Assembly (NCBI RefSeq): GCF_030654605.1
Contig: NZ_JAURXB010000142.1
Location: forward strand, 1-45,291
DNA length: 45,291 bases
Source of the DNA: Bradyrhizobium sp.
GTDB lineage: Bacteria; Pseudomonadota; Alphaproteobacteria; Rhizobiales; Xanthobacteraceae
Direction: 5' to 3'
Shown here: piece by piece, positions 1 to 7,144 of the stretch
How positions within the stretch are numbered: the stretch's first letter is position 1
How the letters are laid out: each line of letters starts with the position of its first letter
Position numbers and translations under genes: made by a program
The notes under the pieces: model-generated
What the model saw: the letters and a program-made list of their open reading frames with translations, nothing else
What the model was told of the DNA's origin: nothing
Database searches by the model: none

Positions 1-630
1 CTTTTGCCACCGTCGCCCGCGCCTTGACGCGAACTTGACACCATCCCTTGGGGTGTCGGGACCACATGACTTCGCCGTCCGCTTCAGGCGCCCTCGTCAG
101 CACGCCATCCACGTCCACCGCATCCCCGCCCCGCGCCGGTACGTTGCGCAACGCCCCCCTGAGTGGGACGGGATGGCCAATCATATAGCCTGATTTTCAT
201 TTCCGAAAAACAGAAATATTTTTTCGCAAGGGGCTTGACAATAATTCTGATAAACAGAAGTGATTTGCCCGTCGGGTGGATTTGTTGAATCTACTCGGCA
301 AATTTTGGTTTTTGGCACGGGCTCGTTGCGATGGGTTTCGTGGGGGGACTCAACCTGTCCTGCGAAGTGAATCAAGGAGCGATACACCCGGTTTGGGTAG
401 TGGGGGCCGCAGACGCGACCCACCGGAACAGGCGTTCCAGGAAGTGGTTCAATCAGAGGTGAATTGTCGGCCGATTCAAAGGCCCAAACGGCGATGACGC
501 TCCGTAGCGAAGAGCGATATTTAAGCAATATCAATCGGTTTGCCACCTTTTAGAAGTCGAAAACGCGCGATGCACGCGGACTATTTCGGCGTTTGGCAAA
601 CCCTCGAGTCCTTGATTCCGATGCTCCCCA
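1..630. other. Stretch with no convincing gene
   Basis: No recognisable gene in either strand. A minus-strand frame runs open from an ATG at 184 to the window edge, but its composition looks like degenerate non-coding sequence and I do not call it. From about 190 to 330 the sequence is AT-rich, with two copies of AAACAGAA and a TTGACA hexamer at 235-240. From memory this resembles a tract scattered between genes in Bradyrhizobium genomes; that is recollection, not a search result. A reading frame at 181-546 (minus) has no domain, no ribosome site and odd composition. Confidence 0.5.
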
Positions 631-987
631 TCATCGTACCACGTCCAGTCCCTTGGTCCTGACGACATGCAAAAGCTTGAGCGCCGCGCCTGTCGGTCGC
701 CGCTCGCCACGCTCCCACTGGCTCACGGTATTAACCGCGACATTGAGGAAACCGGCCAGTACCGCCTGACTGACGCCTGCTTGCTCGCGAACCCTCGCGA
801 TCTCGGTCGGCGAAAGCTCCGTTACTTTCGGCAGGGCATCGCGTCCGAGCATCCGGAGTGTGGTCTTTTCCAAGTCAGTTTTGTTGATGATACCGATCTT
901 GTGCAGGCCCTGCATCGCTCCAACGATCTCCGAGCGTAGTCGTGCCTTGCCCCTGAGTTCGGGTTTAACCTTGCTCTTCCTGGCCAT
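631..987 (-). CDS. HigA/NadS-like HTH antitoxin
   Basis: 118-residue XRE-type DNA-binding protein, the likely antitoxin of a type II toxin-antitoxin pair. The C-terminal half carries a clear helix-turn-helix: ELSPTEIARVREQAGVSQ, then AGFLNVAVNTVSQWERGER and PTGAALKLL. That arrangement is typical of NadS/HigA-like antitoxins fed by a short basic N-terminus. It lies downstream of the toxin gene and overlaps it by 23 nt, the toxin-first order usual for higBA loci. By family analogy it should neutralise the toxin and repress the operon through the palindrome at 1377-1395. Confidence 0.85.
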   Translation of the reverse strand: MARKSKVKPELRGKARLRSEIVGAMQGLHKIGIINKTDLEKTTLRMLGRDALPKVTELSPTEIARVREQAGVSQAVLAGFLNVAVNTVSQWERGERRPTGAALKLLHVVRTKGLDVVR

Positions 988-1351
988 AGCTAACCTCCAT
1001 CACTTCATCAGCAGTAATCGCCATTTCCAACCCATCATCACCAAGCGAGAGATAACTTCGCCCGATCTGCCGCAAACAGGACAACTCATCGTCATCGAGG
1101 TTGGTCCGCTCGCTCTTGGCGAAGCCAAACAGAAACACCGCTCGGTCGCCGCGCCGATAAGCGATAATCGTGCGATATCCGCCGCTCTTGCCCTGACCCG
1201 GCCTTGCGGTTCGCTGCTTAATCAACCCGCCGCCCAGGTCAGCGTCTACAAGTCCGCGCTCGGCGTTACCGATGGCCTTGCCGAGCATTCTGTCGGTGAT
1301 CCCTTCGCGGCGCTGAAAGCGCGCAAATGCTCGCAGTTTATAGACCTGCAA
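965..1351 (-). CDS. RelE/HigB-like toxin
   Basis: 128-residue protein matching the RelE-like family whose hallmark is a GGGL-K-R...GQGKSGGYRT block followed by RRGDRAVFLFGFAKSER, both seen here. Members are usually ribosome-dependent mRNA interferases. Start taken as TTG at 1351 because no ATG lies between it and an upstream in-frame stop, and a GAGGG motif sits five to nine bases before it. The C-terminal tail beyond SER carries the usual acidic segment and extends into the antitoxin start, so the two are translationally coupled. Activity is inferred from family only. Confidence 0.82.
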   Translation of the reverse strand: MQVYKLRAFARFQRREGITDRMLGKAIGNAERGLVDADLGGGLIKQRTARPGQGKSGGYRTIIAYRRGDRAVFLFGFAKSERTNLDDDELSCLRQIGRSYLSLGDDGLEMAITADEVMEVSYGQEEQG

Positions 1352-1376
1352 CGGACCCTCTATCTGATAAAGTATG

Positions 1377-1395
1377 TATCACTCAGTGAGTTATA
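1377..1395. promoter_or_regulatory. Palindromic operator of the toxin-antitoxin pair
   Basis: TATCACTCAGTGAGTTATA, an imperfect 19-base inverted repeat with the perfect core ACTCAGTGAGT at 1381-1391. It sits 26 bases upstream of the toxin start, where an HTH antitoxin would autoregulate. Binding is inferred from position and symmetry. Confidence 0.5.
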
Positions 1396-1646
1396 GCATC
1401 AAAATTCGTCGTGGTCATTACAAGACACGCCCGACCATCATGATTATAGGTATCAAACATTCCCTGCGGGACTCGGAAAGACCATTTCATCACTCGATAC
1501 ATCGCCGGAGATACCGGTAATCCATGTCGTGCATCGATGGTGCTCGCCAAGGTGGACGAGAATGCAGGTTGGTGGGATTCCCGTTAGATTCAGGTTTGCC
1601 AAATAGGCTAAAAACCAAAATCAATTCAACGCTATTGCGGAATGCT

Positions 1647-1721
1647 TGGCGCTCCCTAGCGGAATCGAACCGCTCTCTCCACCGTGAAAGGGTGGCGTCC
1701 TAACCGATAGACGAAGGGAGC
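1647..1721 (-). tRNA. tRNA-Glu (anticodon TTC)
   Basis: Reading the minus strand from 1721, a complete cloverleaf of 75 nt including an encoded CCA. The acceptor arms GCTCCCT/AGGGAGC pair perfectly; the anticodon stem CCACC/GGTGG encloses the loop CTTTCAC with anticodon TTC; the T arm is AGCGG-TTCGATT-CCGCT; discriminator base G. The downstream minus-strand sequence is T-rich (TTTTGGTTTTT near 1615), compatible with termination. Confidence 0.97.
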
Positions 1722-2028
1722 GAAGGCGTCGCTGCGACCGGGCTGGTCGCAAGGCTGCCGTTTCGCTGTAGATATCGTACAAAAAGCTTCAGCAAATCAA
1801 GGCTTTAAAAGGGGCGATGGTGCCGGAGCGCAACCCGGATCGCAGCGACGCAATCGAGGCAGCGGGCGAACGTATAGTGGCGTTTGCCCGGCCGGGCAAG
1901 CCACCGGCAAAAGCGTTTTCGCGGCGGGCCGGACGGGCTTCCGGCGACCGCGAATCCCGGGATTATTCGTCTCGCGCAACGGTTCCTAAAGCCTGATCGG
2001 GTAGGGATATCGCTTCAGGAGACTTAAG
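1722..2028. other. Gap between tRNA-Glu and the PilZ gene
   Basis: No gene supported. A perfect 7-bp stem TGCGACC/GGTCGCA at 1733-1751 lies just upstream of the tRNA in its transcription direction. A short minus-strand frame (1797-1979) is Arg/Pro-rich without features and looks like a shadow of GC-rich sequence. Confidence 0.4.
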
Positions 2029-2286
2029 ATGGCCGCAGCCGCCAAGAAGCGGGAATCCCGCAAATCCGTCCACCAGCCCGGCTGGATCACGCTCGAGGGC
2101 GGCTTTGCCGCCCGGCCATGCGTGGTGCAGGATTTGTCCTCGACCGGCGCCAAGGTCACGGTCGATGACCCCAACGCGCTGCCCGGCAAACTGCGGCTGG
2201 CGTTTTCGCGCGACGCGCGGACGGGGCGGAGCTGCGAAGTGGTCTGGCGCCGCGGCAAGACCGTCGGCGTCAAATTCGTCCGCTAG
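2029..2286 (+). CDS. PilZ-domain protein
   Basis: 85-residue single-domain PilZ protein, a family that usually binds cyclic di-GMP. The N-terminal RESRK block supplies the RxxxR element and VVQDLSSTGAKVTV the D/NxSxxG element, followed by the beta-rich CEVVWRRGKTVGVKFV ending typical of alphaproteobacterial PilZ proteins. The ATG follows AGGAGACTTAAG, a good ribosome site. It stands alone with no cyclase or phosphodiesterase nearby, so the output process cannot be read from context. Confidence 0.9.
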   Translation: MAAAAKKRESRKSVHQPGWITLEGGFAARPCVVQDLSSTGAKVTVDDPNALPGKLRLAFSRDARTGRSCEVVWRRGKTVGVKFVR

Positions 2287-2318
2287 CGCCGGCCGCCCGC
2301 CGGCGATAAAAGGGCGGC

Positions 2319-2564
2319 ATGCGAAACGTCCTCCTGCTGATCGCCGTGACGGCGCTGCTGCCGGCCTCGTCGGCAACGGCCGAGCAGTTCGGGCTGCAAA
2401 AGTCCGACAGATCCATCTCCGCTGGCCGGCAACTTCAGGTGAAGGGCGCCCGCGCCGACCATTTCTGCGCGGCGTATGGTGCCGGCTTTGTCAGGGTTGA
2501 CGGCACGCAGACCTGTGTGAAGATCGGCGGCGCCGTCAGCATCGGGGTCGGCGGCAGCCGCTGA
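2319..2564 (+). CDS. Small secreted protein with porin-type signature
   Basis: 81-residue protein. Residues 1-22 form a signal peptide (MRNVLLLIAVTALLP then SATA). The C-terminal part reads CAAYGAGFVRVDGTQTCVKIGG, and the cysteine-flanked block before KIGG closely resembles the N-terminal signature of Rhizobiales porins (C-x2-YG-GF...G-DTCIKIGG). The rest of the porin barrel is absent. It may be a stand-alone micro-protein family or a porin fragment that acquired its own end. The start follows AAAGGGCGGC weakly. It lies 32 nt after the PilZ gene and may be co-transcribed with it. Confidence 0.65.
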   Translation: MRNVLLLIAVTALLPASSATAEQFGLQKSDRSISAGRQLQVKGARADHFCAAYGAGFVRVDGTQTCVKIGGAVSIGVGGSR

Positions 2565-2597
2565 AGCGATGCCCGGTCAACAGCGACGAGGCCTGAT

Positions 2598-2750
2598 TTG
2601 CAGCTCGAAATCATCGTTCCCGTGCTGATGGGCTGCGCGCTGCTGTGGTGGGTCGGCGGCGGCATGAGCTGGACCACGCGCCTCGTGGTGACGGCGGTGA
2701 CGCTGGTCGTGATCGTCATCGTCGTGCTGTTCGAGCGGTCGGGGTTTTAG
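2598..2750 (+). CDS. Small membrane protein, 50 residues
   Basis: Reading from TTG at 2598: two hydrophobic segments (IIVPVLMGCALLWWVGG and LVVTAVTLVVIVIVVLF) separated by a short polar turn, ending in FERSGF. Such a composition is hard to get by chance and suggests a two-helix inner-membrane peptide. There is only a weak GACGAGG ribosome site, so the start is uncertain; an internal ATG at codon 11 is possible. Function unknown. It follows the porin-signature gene by 33 nt in the same direction. Confidence 0.45.
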   Translation: MQLEIIVPVLMGCALLWWVGGGMSWTTRLVVTAVTLVVIVIVVLFERSGF

Positions 2751-2758
2751 CTGCTTGT

Positions 2759-2839
2759 CGTCATTGCGAGGAGCGAAGCGACGAAGCAATCCATACTTCC
2801 TGTGTGGCTATGGATTGCTTCGCTGCGCTCGCAATGACG
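2759..2839. repeat. Long palindromic intergenic repeat
   Basis: The left arm starts CGTCATTGCGAGGAGCGAAG and ends GAAGCAATCCA (2759-2793); the right arm (2811-2839) is its near-exact reverse complement minus a 6-base stretch. The arms are separated by 17 nt. It would fold into a long hairpin between the converging small membrane gene and GST gene. From knowledge of Bradyrhizobium and Rhodopseudomonas genomes this sequence type is a dispersed REP-like element; only one copy was seen in this window. Confidence 0.8.
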
Positions 2840-2845
2840 GTTGTG

Positions 2846-3493
2846 CTACGACATCGGTACCGCGACGAACTCGGCAAATCCGGGACGGGCGGCGAACTGC
2901 GCGAACCAGCGCTCCAGAAGCGGCAGCCTCGGCCTGGTGATGCCCTCGACCCCGAACCAGCGCCGCGCATAGGCGCCGAGCGCGATGTCGGCAATGGTGA
3001 AATCGTCGCCTTCGATGAAGCGCCGCGTCGCCAGCTGCGCCTCGACGATCCGCCATTGCGCGGCCTCGGCGTCGGCGTCCTTCTGGATCGCGACCATGTC
3101 GCGCTTTTCGACGGGGGTGCGCACCAGCGCCCAGAACACCGGGCGATCGACCGGCTGCAGCGTCGACAACGTCCAGTCCAGCCAGCGGTCGACACCGGCG
3201 CGCAGCTTCGGCGCCTGCGGATAGATCGTCGATCCCTCGCCATAGGCGAGGTTGAGATAGCGCATGATCGAATTGGATTCCCACAGCACGTAATCGCCGT
3301 CCACCAGGGTCGGCACCCGGCCGTTGGGGTTCATCGCGAGATATTCCGGCTTGTCGTTCTGGCCGAACGCCATGCCGGCATCGATGCGCTGGCAGGGCAG
3401 ATCGAGTTCGCGCAGGCACCACAGCACTTTTTGCACGTTGACCGAATTGGCCCGGCCCCAGATCGTCAGCTGGCCCTGATTCTTGTTTGGCAC
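2846..3493 (-). CDS. Glutathione S-transferase
   Basis: 215-residue cytosolic GST. The N-terminal thioredoxin-like domain opens with LTIWGRANSVNVQKVLW (the catalytic Ser/Asn region) and contains NPNGRVPTLVDG and the glutathione-contacting WESNSIMRYL. The C-terminal helical domain includes FTIADIALGAYARRW, the conserved N-capping box. I chose GTG at 3493, preceded by GGGAG, over an ATG 27 codons upstream because the extra residues are not GST-like. It probably conjugates electrophiles to glutathione; the substrate is unknown. Confidence 0.92.
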   Translation of the reverse strand: MPNKNQGQLTIWGRANSVNVQKVLWCLRELDLPCQRIDAGMAFGQNDKPEYLAMNPNGRVPTLVDGDYVLWESNSIMRYLNLAYGEGSTIYPQAPKLRAGVDRWLDWTLSTLQPVDRPVFWALVRTPVEKRDMVAIQKDADAEAAQWRIVEAQLATRRFIEGDDFTIADIALGAYARRWFGVEGITRPRLPLLERWFAQFAARPGFAEFVAVPMS

Positions 3494-3617
3494 GCGTTGG
3501 CTCTCCCGTTGATCGGCTTTTGCGTTTGATAGCGGAAAACCGCGAAAAATGCGCGCGCGTCCGAAGCGGGCCATCCCGGCAAAAAAGCGCCGCTATGGAT
3601 GCTATAAGGCTCCGATC

Positions 3618-4268
3618 ATGCCCGGATACAAGCTCGCGATATTCGACCTCGACGGCACCCTGTCGGACAGCCTGCCGTGGTTTCGGCAGGTGGTGAATTC
3701 CTTTGCCGACAAGCATCGCTTCAGGCGCATCGAGGATGGCGACGTCGAGATGCTGCGCGGCAAATCATCCCGGGAGATCATCGCGCATCTCGAAGTGCCA
3801 TTCTGGCGAATGCCCCTGATTGCGGCGGACATGCGCCGGCTGAAGAGCCAGAACATCGACAGCATCCCGCTTTTCACAGGCGTCGGATCGATGCTGCAGG
3901 AATTGTCGCAAGCCGGAATCATCATGGCGATGGTCAGCTCCGACTCCGAAAGCAATGTCAGGCGTGCGCTGGGCGACCATGCGGCGTTGATGGCGCAGTT
4001 TGCCTGCGGCGCCTCGATGTTCGGCAAGGCCGCCAGGTTCACGGCGGTCCTGAAGCGAACTGATATCGCCGCGGATGACGCCATCGCGATCGGCGATGAG
4101 GTCCGGGACGGCGAGGCGGCAGCGCAGGCCGGGATCGATTTCGGGGCGGTGTCGTGGGGCTATGCCAGGCCGGAGGTGCTCGGGCGGCTGTCGCCGGCGC
4201 TGGTGTTCGACAGCGTGGCGGATATTCTGGGAATTGTTGAGCCCGCCCGCGTCACGCGCCGGGGCTGA
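3618..4268 (+). CDS. HAD-superfamily phosphatase (phosphoglycolate phosphatase-like)
   Basis: 216-residue haloacid-dehalogenase-type hydrolase. Motif I is FDLDGTLSDS near the start, motif II MVSSDSE, the motif III lysine lies in GKAARFTAVLKR, and motif IV is AIAIGDEVRDGEAA. The four-helix cap between motifs I and II places it with Gph-like enzymes that dephosphorylate small phospho-organics. Start at 3618 puts motif I at residues 8-12 as in relatives. It is divergent from the GST gene, with about 125 nt between starts for two promoters. Confidence 0.88.
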   Translation: MPGYKLAIFDLDGTLSDSLPWFRQVVNSFADKHRFRRIEDGDVEMLRGKSSREIIAHLEVPFWRMPLIAADMRRLKSQNIDSIPLFTGVGSMLQELSQAGIIMAMVSSDSESNVRRALGDHAALMAQFACGASMFGKAARFTAVLKRTDIAADDAIAIGDEVRDGEAAAQAGIDFGAVSWGYARPEVLGRLSPALVFDSVADILGIVEPARVTRRG

Positions 4269-4272
4269 CAGC

Positions 4273-4443
4273 TCAGGCCGAGGCCTGTTCGCCGGGCGCT
4301 TCGCGGGCCGCCATCAACTCGGCGTATCGGCTGTATTCGCCGGCCATTTCCAGCAGTCGCTCACGAACCTCTGCACTGGTCACCTGACGGGCCAGGCGCT
4401 TGGCCTGGTCGGCCTGGAATTGATAGTGCTGGGCCTGGCTCAT
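4273..4443 (-). CDS. Small helical protein, 56 residues
   Basis: Starts MSQAQHYQFQADQAKRLARQV and continues ERLLEMAGEYSRYAELM, an all-helical amphipathic protein with no known function. ATG at 4443 follows GAGGGG. The sequence pattern QA-x2-KRLARQ...ERLLEMAGEY recurs in the protein at 6554-6730, so the two are probably members of one Rhizobiales paralogue family. It converges on the HAD gene with 4 nt between stops. Confidence 0.72.
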   Translation of the reverse strand: MSQAQHYQFQADQAKRLARQVTSAEVRERLLEMAGEYSRYAELMAAREAPGEQASA

Positions 4444-4544
4444 GTGATCCCCTCGAATCTCAGTCAAGTCTGAGGCCAAAAGGTTCACCGAACGTGAACA
4501 CGTGCGTGAACACTTGGACGTGAATGCCGGCATGAGGTCGGCCT

Positions 4545-4574
4545 CGGATGCGCCGGGAGGAAACGGCGCATCCG
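4545..4574 (-). other. Perfect hairpin exposing an anti-Shine-Dalgarno loop
   Basis: CGGATGCGCCG and CGGCGCATCCG form a perfect 11-bp stem around an 8-nt loop. On the minus strand the loop reads TTTCCTCC, so the transcript would display CCUCC, the core of the 16S rRNA anti-SD. It lies 50 nt beyond the glyoxalase stop and about 100 nt upstream of the small helical gene. No T-run follows, so it is not an ordinary terminator. Confidence 0.5.
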
Positions 4575-4623
4575 CTGAGATCATCATCCCCGTAGTCGTA
4601 CGGGGCGTCGCGGTTGCCCGGGC

Positions 4624-5076
4624 CTACCAGTGGCCGGTGTTCGGCATCGACAGCCAGGGCTCGGCCGGCGGTTTGGGATCGCCCTTCTGCAGCAGCTCGA
4701 TCGAGTGCAAATCGGGCGAGCGCACGAACGCCATGTTGCCGTCGCGCGGCGGCCGGTTGATGGTGATGCCCATCTTCATCAGGCGATCGCAGGTGGCGTA
4801 GATGTCGTCGACCTCATAGGCGAGGTGGCCAAAAAAGCGGTCCTCGCCGTAGGTCTCCTCGTCCCAGTTATAGGTGAGCTCGACCAGCGGCGCGCCGCGC
4901 GTGCTCGGGGTGTTCTTCAGCAGCGCCTCGTCCCCGGCAGCGCACAGGAACACCAGCGTGAACTTCGCCTTGTCATTGTCGATGCGGCGGACCTCCTTCA
5001 GCCCCAGCGCATCCTGATAAAACTTCATCGCGGCATCGAGATTGCGCACGCGCAGCATGGTGTGGAGATAACGCAT
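4624..5076 (-). CDS. gloA: Lactoylglutathione lyase (glyoxalase I)
   Basis: 150-residue VOC-fold enzyme converting the methylglyoxal-glutathione hemithioacetal to S-lactoylglutathione. The first beta-alpha-beta module opens MRYLHTMLRVRNLDAAMKFY with the metal-binding His; LVELTYNWDEE carries the first metal Glu, FGHLAYEVDD the second His and SPDLHSIELLQK the second Glu. These four ligands match GloA. Start at 5076 follows CAGGAAACC. Standalone; it serves cytosolic methylglyoxal detoxification together with glyoxalase II encoded elsewhere. Confidence 0.93.
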   Translation of the reverse strand: MRYLHTMLRVRNLDAAMKFYQDALGLKEVRRIDNDKAKFTLVFLCAAGDEALLKNTPSTRGAPLVELTYNWDEETYGEDRFFGHLAYEVDDIYATCDRLMKMGITINRPPRDGNMAFVRSPDLHSIELLQKGDPKPPAEPWLSMPNTGHW

Positions 5077-5376
5077 GGTTTCCTGTTTCCTTGAGAGCGT
5101 TGTGAGATCCGGGCGGTGGTTCTGGCGGGTCAGGGCCATAAATAGCAGCAAAATGTTCGAATGGGCAGACATTGCGGGGAGGACTTCGGAGGCCTGACGC
5201 ACTCGATCTGTTCTGCTGTCACGCTCGGATTCGCTCAGCCATGTCATCACAGGCTTTGATGCTCAGGGCCGCTTGACCTGGAGGCCTATTAGGGCTGATG
5301 AGGCGTAGGAGCCAATGAAGTATCACAAGCGAGCTCGCGCCATGCGGTGAGCGGCGAACCCCCTACAAGGAAACAA

Positions 5377-5583
5377 ATGGCTGTTGAGAAATCCAAAGAC
5401 GCCGCGCCGAAAAAGTCGGCACCGGAAGCCAAGGCTGCCGAAGTGAAGGCCGAAACCGCCGCAGTCGACAGCAAGCCGGATGCCGCACCGAAGCGGCAAG
5501 GCATGGGCGAGGGTCAGAAGCCGGTATCCAAAGCCTACAAGGATAACTGGAACGATATCTTTGGAAAAAAGAAGAAGCGATAA
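5377..5583 (+). CDS. Lys/Ala-rich basic small protein
   Basis: 68 residues beginning MAVEKSKDAAPKKSAPEAKA and ending NDIFGKKKKR. It is low-complexity, probably disordered, with a histone-H1-like Lys/Ala/Pro composition and a short conserved-looking C-terminus (SKAYKDNWNDIFG). The ATG follows AAGGAAACAA. Function unknown; nucleic-acid binding is a guess from charge. Confidence 0.65.
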   Translation: MAVEKSKDAAPKKSAPEAKAAEVKAETAAVDSKPDAAPKRQGMGEGQKPVSKAYKDNWNDIFGKKKKR

Positions 5584-5703
5584 AGCCCGGGCATCGGCGG
5601 GTTCGCGATCACCAAGCAATCGCGTTCTACATTTCTGTCCGCTGCTTTGCGGTCTAAGCGTAAGCTAGGAAACCAATGACCGCCGCGAAGCGGCTATCAG
5701 CGC

Positions 5704-5889
5704 CTACTTCGCGTAGCCCTGGGAGCGCAGCCAGCCGATGCGGCGTTCGCCGTTCATCCAGTCGTCGGCGTCGGCCTTGCTGGTGAGGCCGGTGATCATG
5801 CGCGGCTCGACGCCCGGATAATCCGCCTGGATGCTCCAGTTGTCTTCGGCGATACGGACGATTTTGAAGGTTACTTTTGGTTTTGCCAT
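5704..5889 (-). CDS. Conserved small hypothetical protein, 61 residues
   Basis: Begins MAKPKVTFKIVRIAEDNW and continues with a TGLTSKADADDWM element and an SQGYAK end. The beta-beta-alpha pattern with ITGLTSKADADDW resembles small Rhizobiales proteins of unknown function. It lies just downstream of, and in the same direction as, the gene at 5896-6198, 6 nt after its stop, so the two probably form an operon. Confidence 0.72.
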   Translation of the reverse strand: MAKPKVTFKIVRIAEDNWSIQADYPGVEPRMITGLTSKADADDWMNGERRIGWLRSQGYAK

Positions 5890-5895
5890 GCCGCG

Positions 5896-6198
5896 TTATG
5901 CAGGTTTTTTTTGGAAAAGAGAACTGCCTTGCGAGGTTTCCCCAGCCTTCGCCAATGTGGCGGCAGGACGCGCCTGGGCGGCGGACGCGTGCTTTGGGGG
6001 CAGGCGCCGTGCCGCGGGCGTTCGGGGGAGGTCGCCGAACTCGGCGGAATGGTAGGTCCGGCCTTCCGGCGTCGTGATGCGGACATCGTAACAGGCGCGC
6101 ACGATGAACTCGCGGGCCTTTTTCAGCGCCGATTCAGGCGTGCGGCGCCTGGCGGTATTGACGCCTCGGATATCGGTTCCGCTTACGGTGTAGGGCAT
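5896..6198 (-). CDS. Small hypothetical protein, 100 residues
   Basis: Opens MPYTVSGTDIRGVNTARR, then ESALKKAREFIVRACYDVRITTPEGRTYHSAEF, which reads as helix then beta hairpin; the last 35 residues are low-complexity and may be a loose tail. Start ATG 6198 lies inside the overlapping 27-codon frame upstream. Not recognised. Confidence 0.6.
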   Translation of the reverse strand: MPYTVSGTDIRGVNTARRRTPESALKKAREFIVRACYDVRITTPEGRTYHSAEFGDLPRTPAARRLPPKHASAAQARPAATLAKAGETSQGSSLFQKKPA

Positions 6199-6266
6199 TT
6201 CGGCTTCTTCTTGTTCTTCTCGATAATGGCGGCCTGCTTCTTCAGCGCCCCGGTCGTCTTGTTCAT
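6183..6266 (-). CDS. Micro-ORF, 27 residues
   Basis: ATG at 6266, eight nt after GGGGAG, reads MNKTTGALKKQAAIIEKNKK then KPKCPTP and stops at 6183. It is lysine-rich and helical. It overlaps the start of the next gene by 16 nt in a different frame, the arrangement of a translationally coupled leader or a separate small protein. Support is only the ribosome site and overlap. Confidence 0.35.
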   Translation of the reverse strand: MNKTTGALKKQAAIIEKNKKKPKCPTP

Positions 6267-6375
6267 GACTCCCCAACCCGTCGGCGCTTGGCGTGTTCCA
6301 TCGGCCAACCAGCTATCGGCAGCGCTTGAATTTCGTTCGCGTTTTGTTCATAGTGGCGCCACCGAGGAGACCGCC

Positions 6376-6513
6376 ATGGACGCCGGCCAAGAGCGACAGA
6401 TCATCCGCCTGTGGAATCAGCTGCGCCTGCTCGAGCGGGAAGGCCGCCCCACCGAGGCCGTCCGGCGCCAGATTGAACGGGCGCTTGCCGAACGCGAGTC
6501 TCGTGCCGCCTGA
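6376..6513 (+). CDS. Small helical protein, 45 residues
   Basis: Begins MDAGQERQIIRLWNQLRLLE and continues REGRPTEAVRRQIERALAERES, a single amphipathic helix pair. Start ATG is preceded by GAGGAGACCGCC, a good ribosome site. Not recognised; composition and ribosome site support translation. Confidence 0.55.
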   Translation: MDAGQERQIIRLWNQLRLLEREGRPTEAVRRQIERALAERESRAA

Positions 6514-6553
6514 CTTTCGGTAGCCAGCGCGTTCAGGCGCAAAGCCGAGCCGC

Positions 6554-6730
6554 TTACGTCTCGTCCTTCCGCCGTCGCTGCGACGCCGCCGAAGACTTCG
6601 GCTCCAGCTGCGCTATTCGCGCCTCGTATTCCCGGGCGAGATCCAGCAGCCTCTGTTCGGTGAAGGGGTCGGCCTGTTTGGCGAGACGACGGCAGCGTTC
6701 GGCCTGTTCTTTCAGCGTCGCCAGATCCAT
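6554..6730 (-). CDS. Small helical protein, 58 residues (paralogue of 4273-4443)
   Basis: Reads MDLATLKEQAERCRRLAKQ, then ADPFTEQRLLDLAREYEARI and a basic tail ending RRRKDET. ATG at 6730 follows GGTGAGTG. The motif QAERCRRLAKQ...E-RLL-LAREYE parallels the protein at 4273-4443. Such QA-RCR-LA / LLDLAREYE peptides are common in Bradyrhizobium, function unknown. It converges on the 6376-6513 gene. Confidence 0.7.
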   Translation of the reverse strand: MDLATLKEQAERCRRLAKQADPFTEQRLLDLAREYEARIAQLEPKSSAASQRRRKDET

Positions 6731-6821
6731 CACTCACCAACCGTCGGGCCTGTTGCAGTTTGATAATACCGACCGGCTGCAATGGTTTCGCCGCCAAGCC
6801 GTTGCCGTTCCGATGCGGGAC

Positions 6822-6859
6822 AGAAAAATGCCCCGGCCGTTCACACCGGCCGGGGCATT
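6822..6859 (-). terminator. Rho-independent terminator
   Basis: Perfect 13-bp stem AATGCCCCGGCCG/CGGCCGGGGCATT with a 7-nt loop (6827-6859). On the minus strand it is followed by TTTTTCTG, so it ends the His/Gly-rich secreted gene 13 nt upstream. Confidence 0.9.
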
Positions 6860-6871
6860 CTCTGGCAAACC

Positions 6872-7144
6872 TCAGTAAGCGCAGACGTTCACGAGACGCA
6901 GGCCGCGCCGGGTCTGGATGTACTTGTAGCAATCGCCACCGATGTAGAAGGCCGAACTGCCGTAGAAGTGGCGGTGACCATGGTGCCCGTGACCATGATG
7001 CCCGCCATGGCCATGACCGTGATGGCCGCCGTGGCCGTGACCGCCATGACCATGACCACCACCACCGCCCGCCGAAGCAGGGGACATGGCGGCAGCGCCG
7101 AGGGCGATCGCGGTGATGACGGCGAATGAAATCTTGCGAAGCAT
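6872..7144 (-). CDS. His/Gly-rich small secreted protein
   Basis: 90 residues. Residues 1-25 form a signal peptide (MLRKISFAVITAIALGAAAM then SPASA). The mature part is a run of GHGHGGHHGHG repeats with about 20 histidines, suited to binding Ni, Zn or Cu, followed by a structured C-terminus with CYKYIQTRRG and VNVCAY (two cysteines). Start ATG 7144 follows GGAG. Metal binding is inferred from composition. The C-terminal Cys motif recurs in the unrelated-looking secreted protein at 34032-34343. Confidence 0.85.
   Translation of the reverse strand: MLRKISFAVITAIALGAAAMSPASAGGGGGHGHGGHGHGGHHGHGHGGHHGHGHHGHRHFYGSSAFYIGGDCYKYIQTRRGLRLVNVCAY

Noticed and set aside
181..546. 121-codon minus-strand frame
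   Set aside because: No domain, no ribosome site; it covers an AT-rich tract that looks like an intergenic repeat.
4483..4511. LexA/SOS box from the GTTCAC/GTGAAC elements
   Set aside because: The spacings (GAAC-N2-GAAC-N8-GAAC) do not match GAAC-N7-GAAC, and the adjacent gene has no DNA-repair link.
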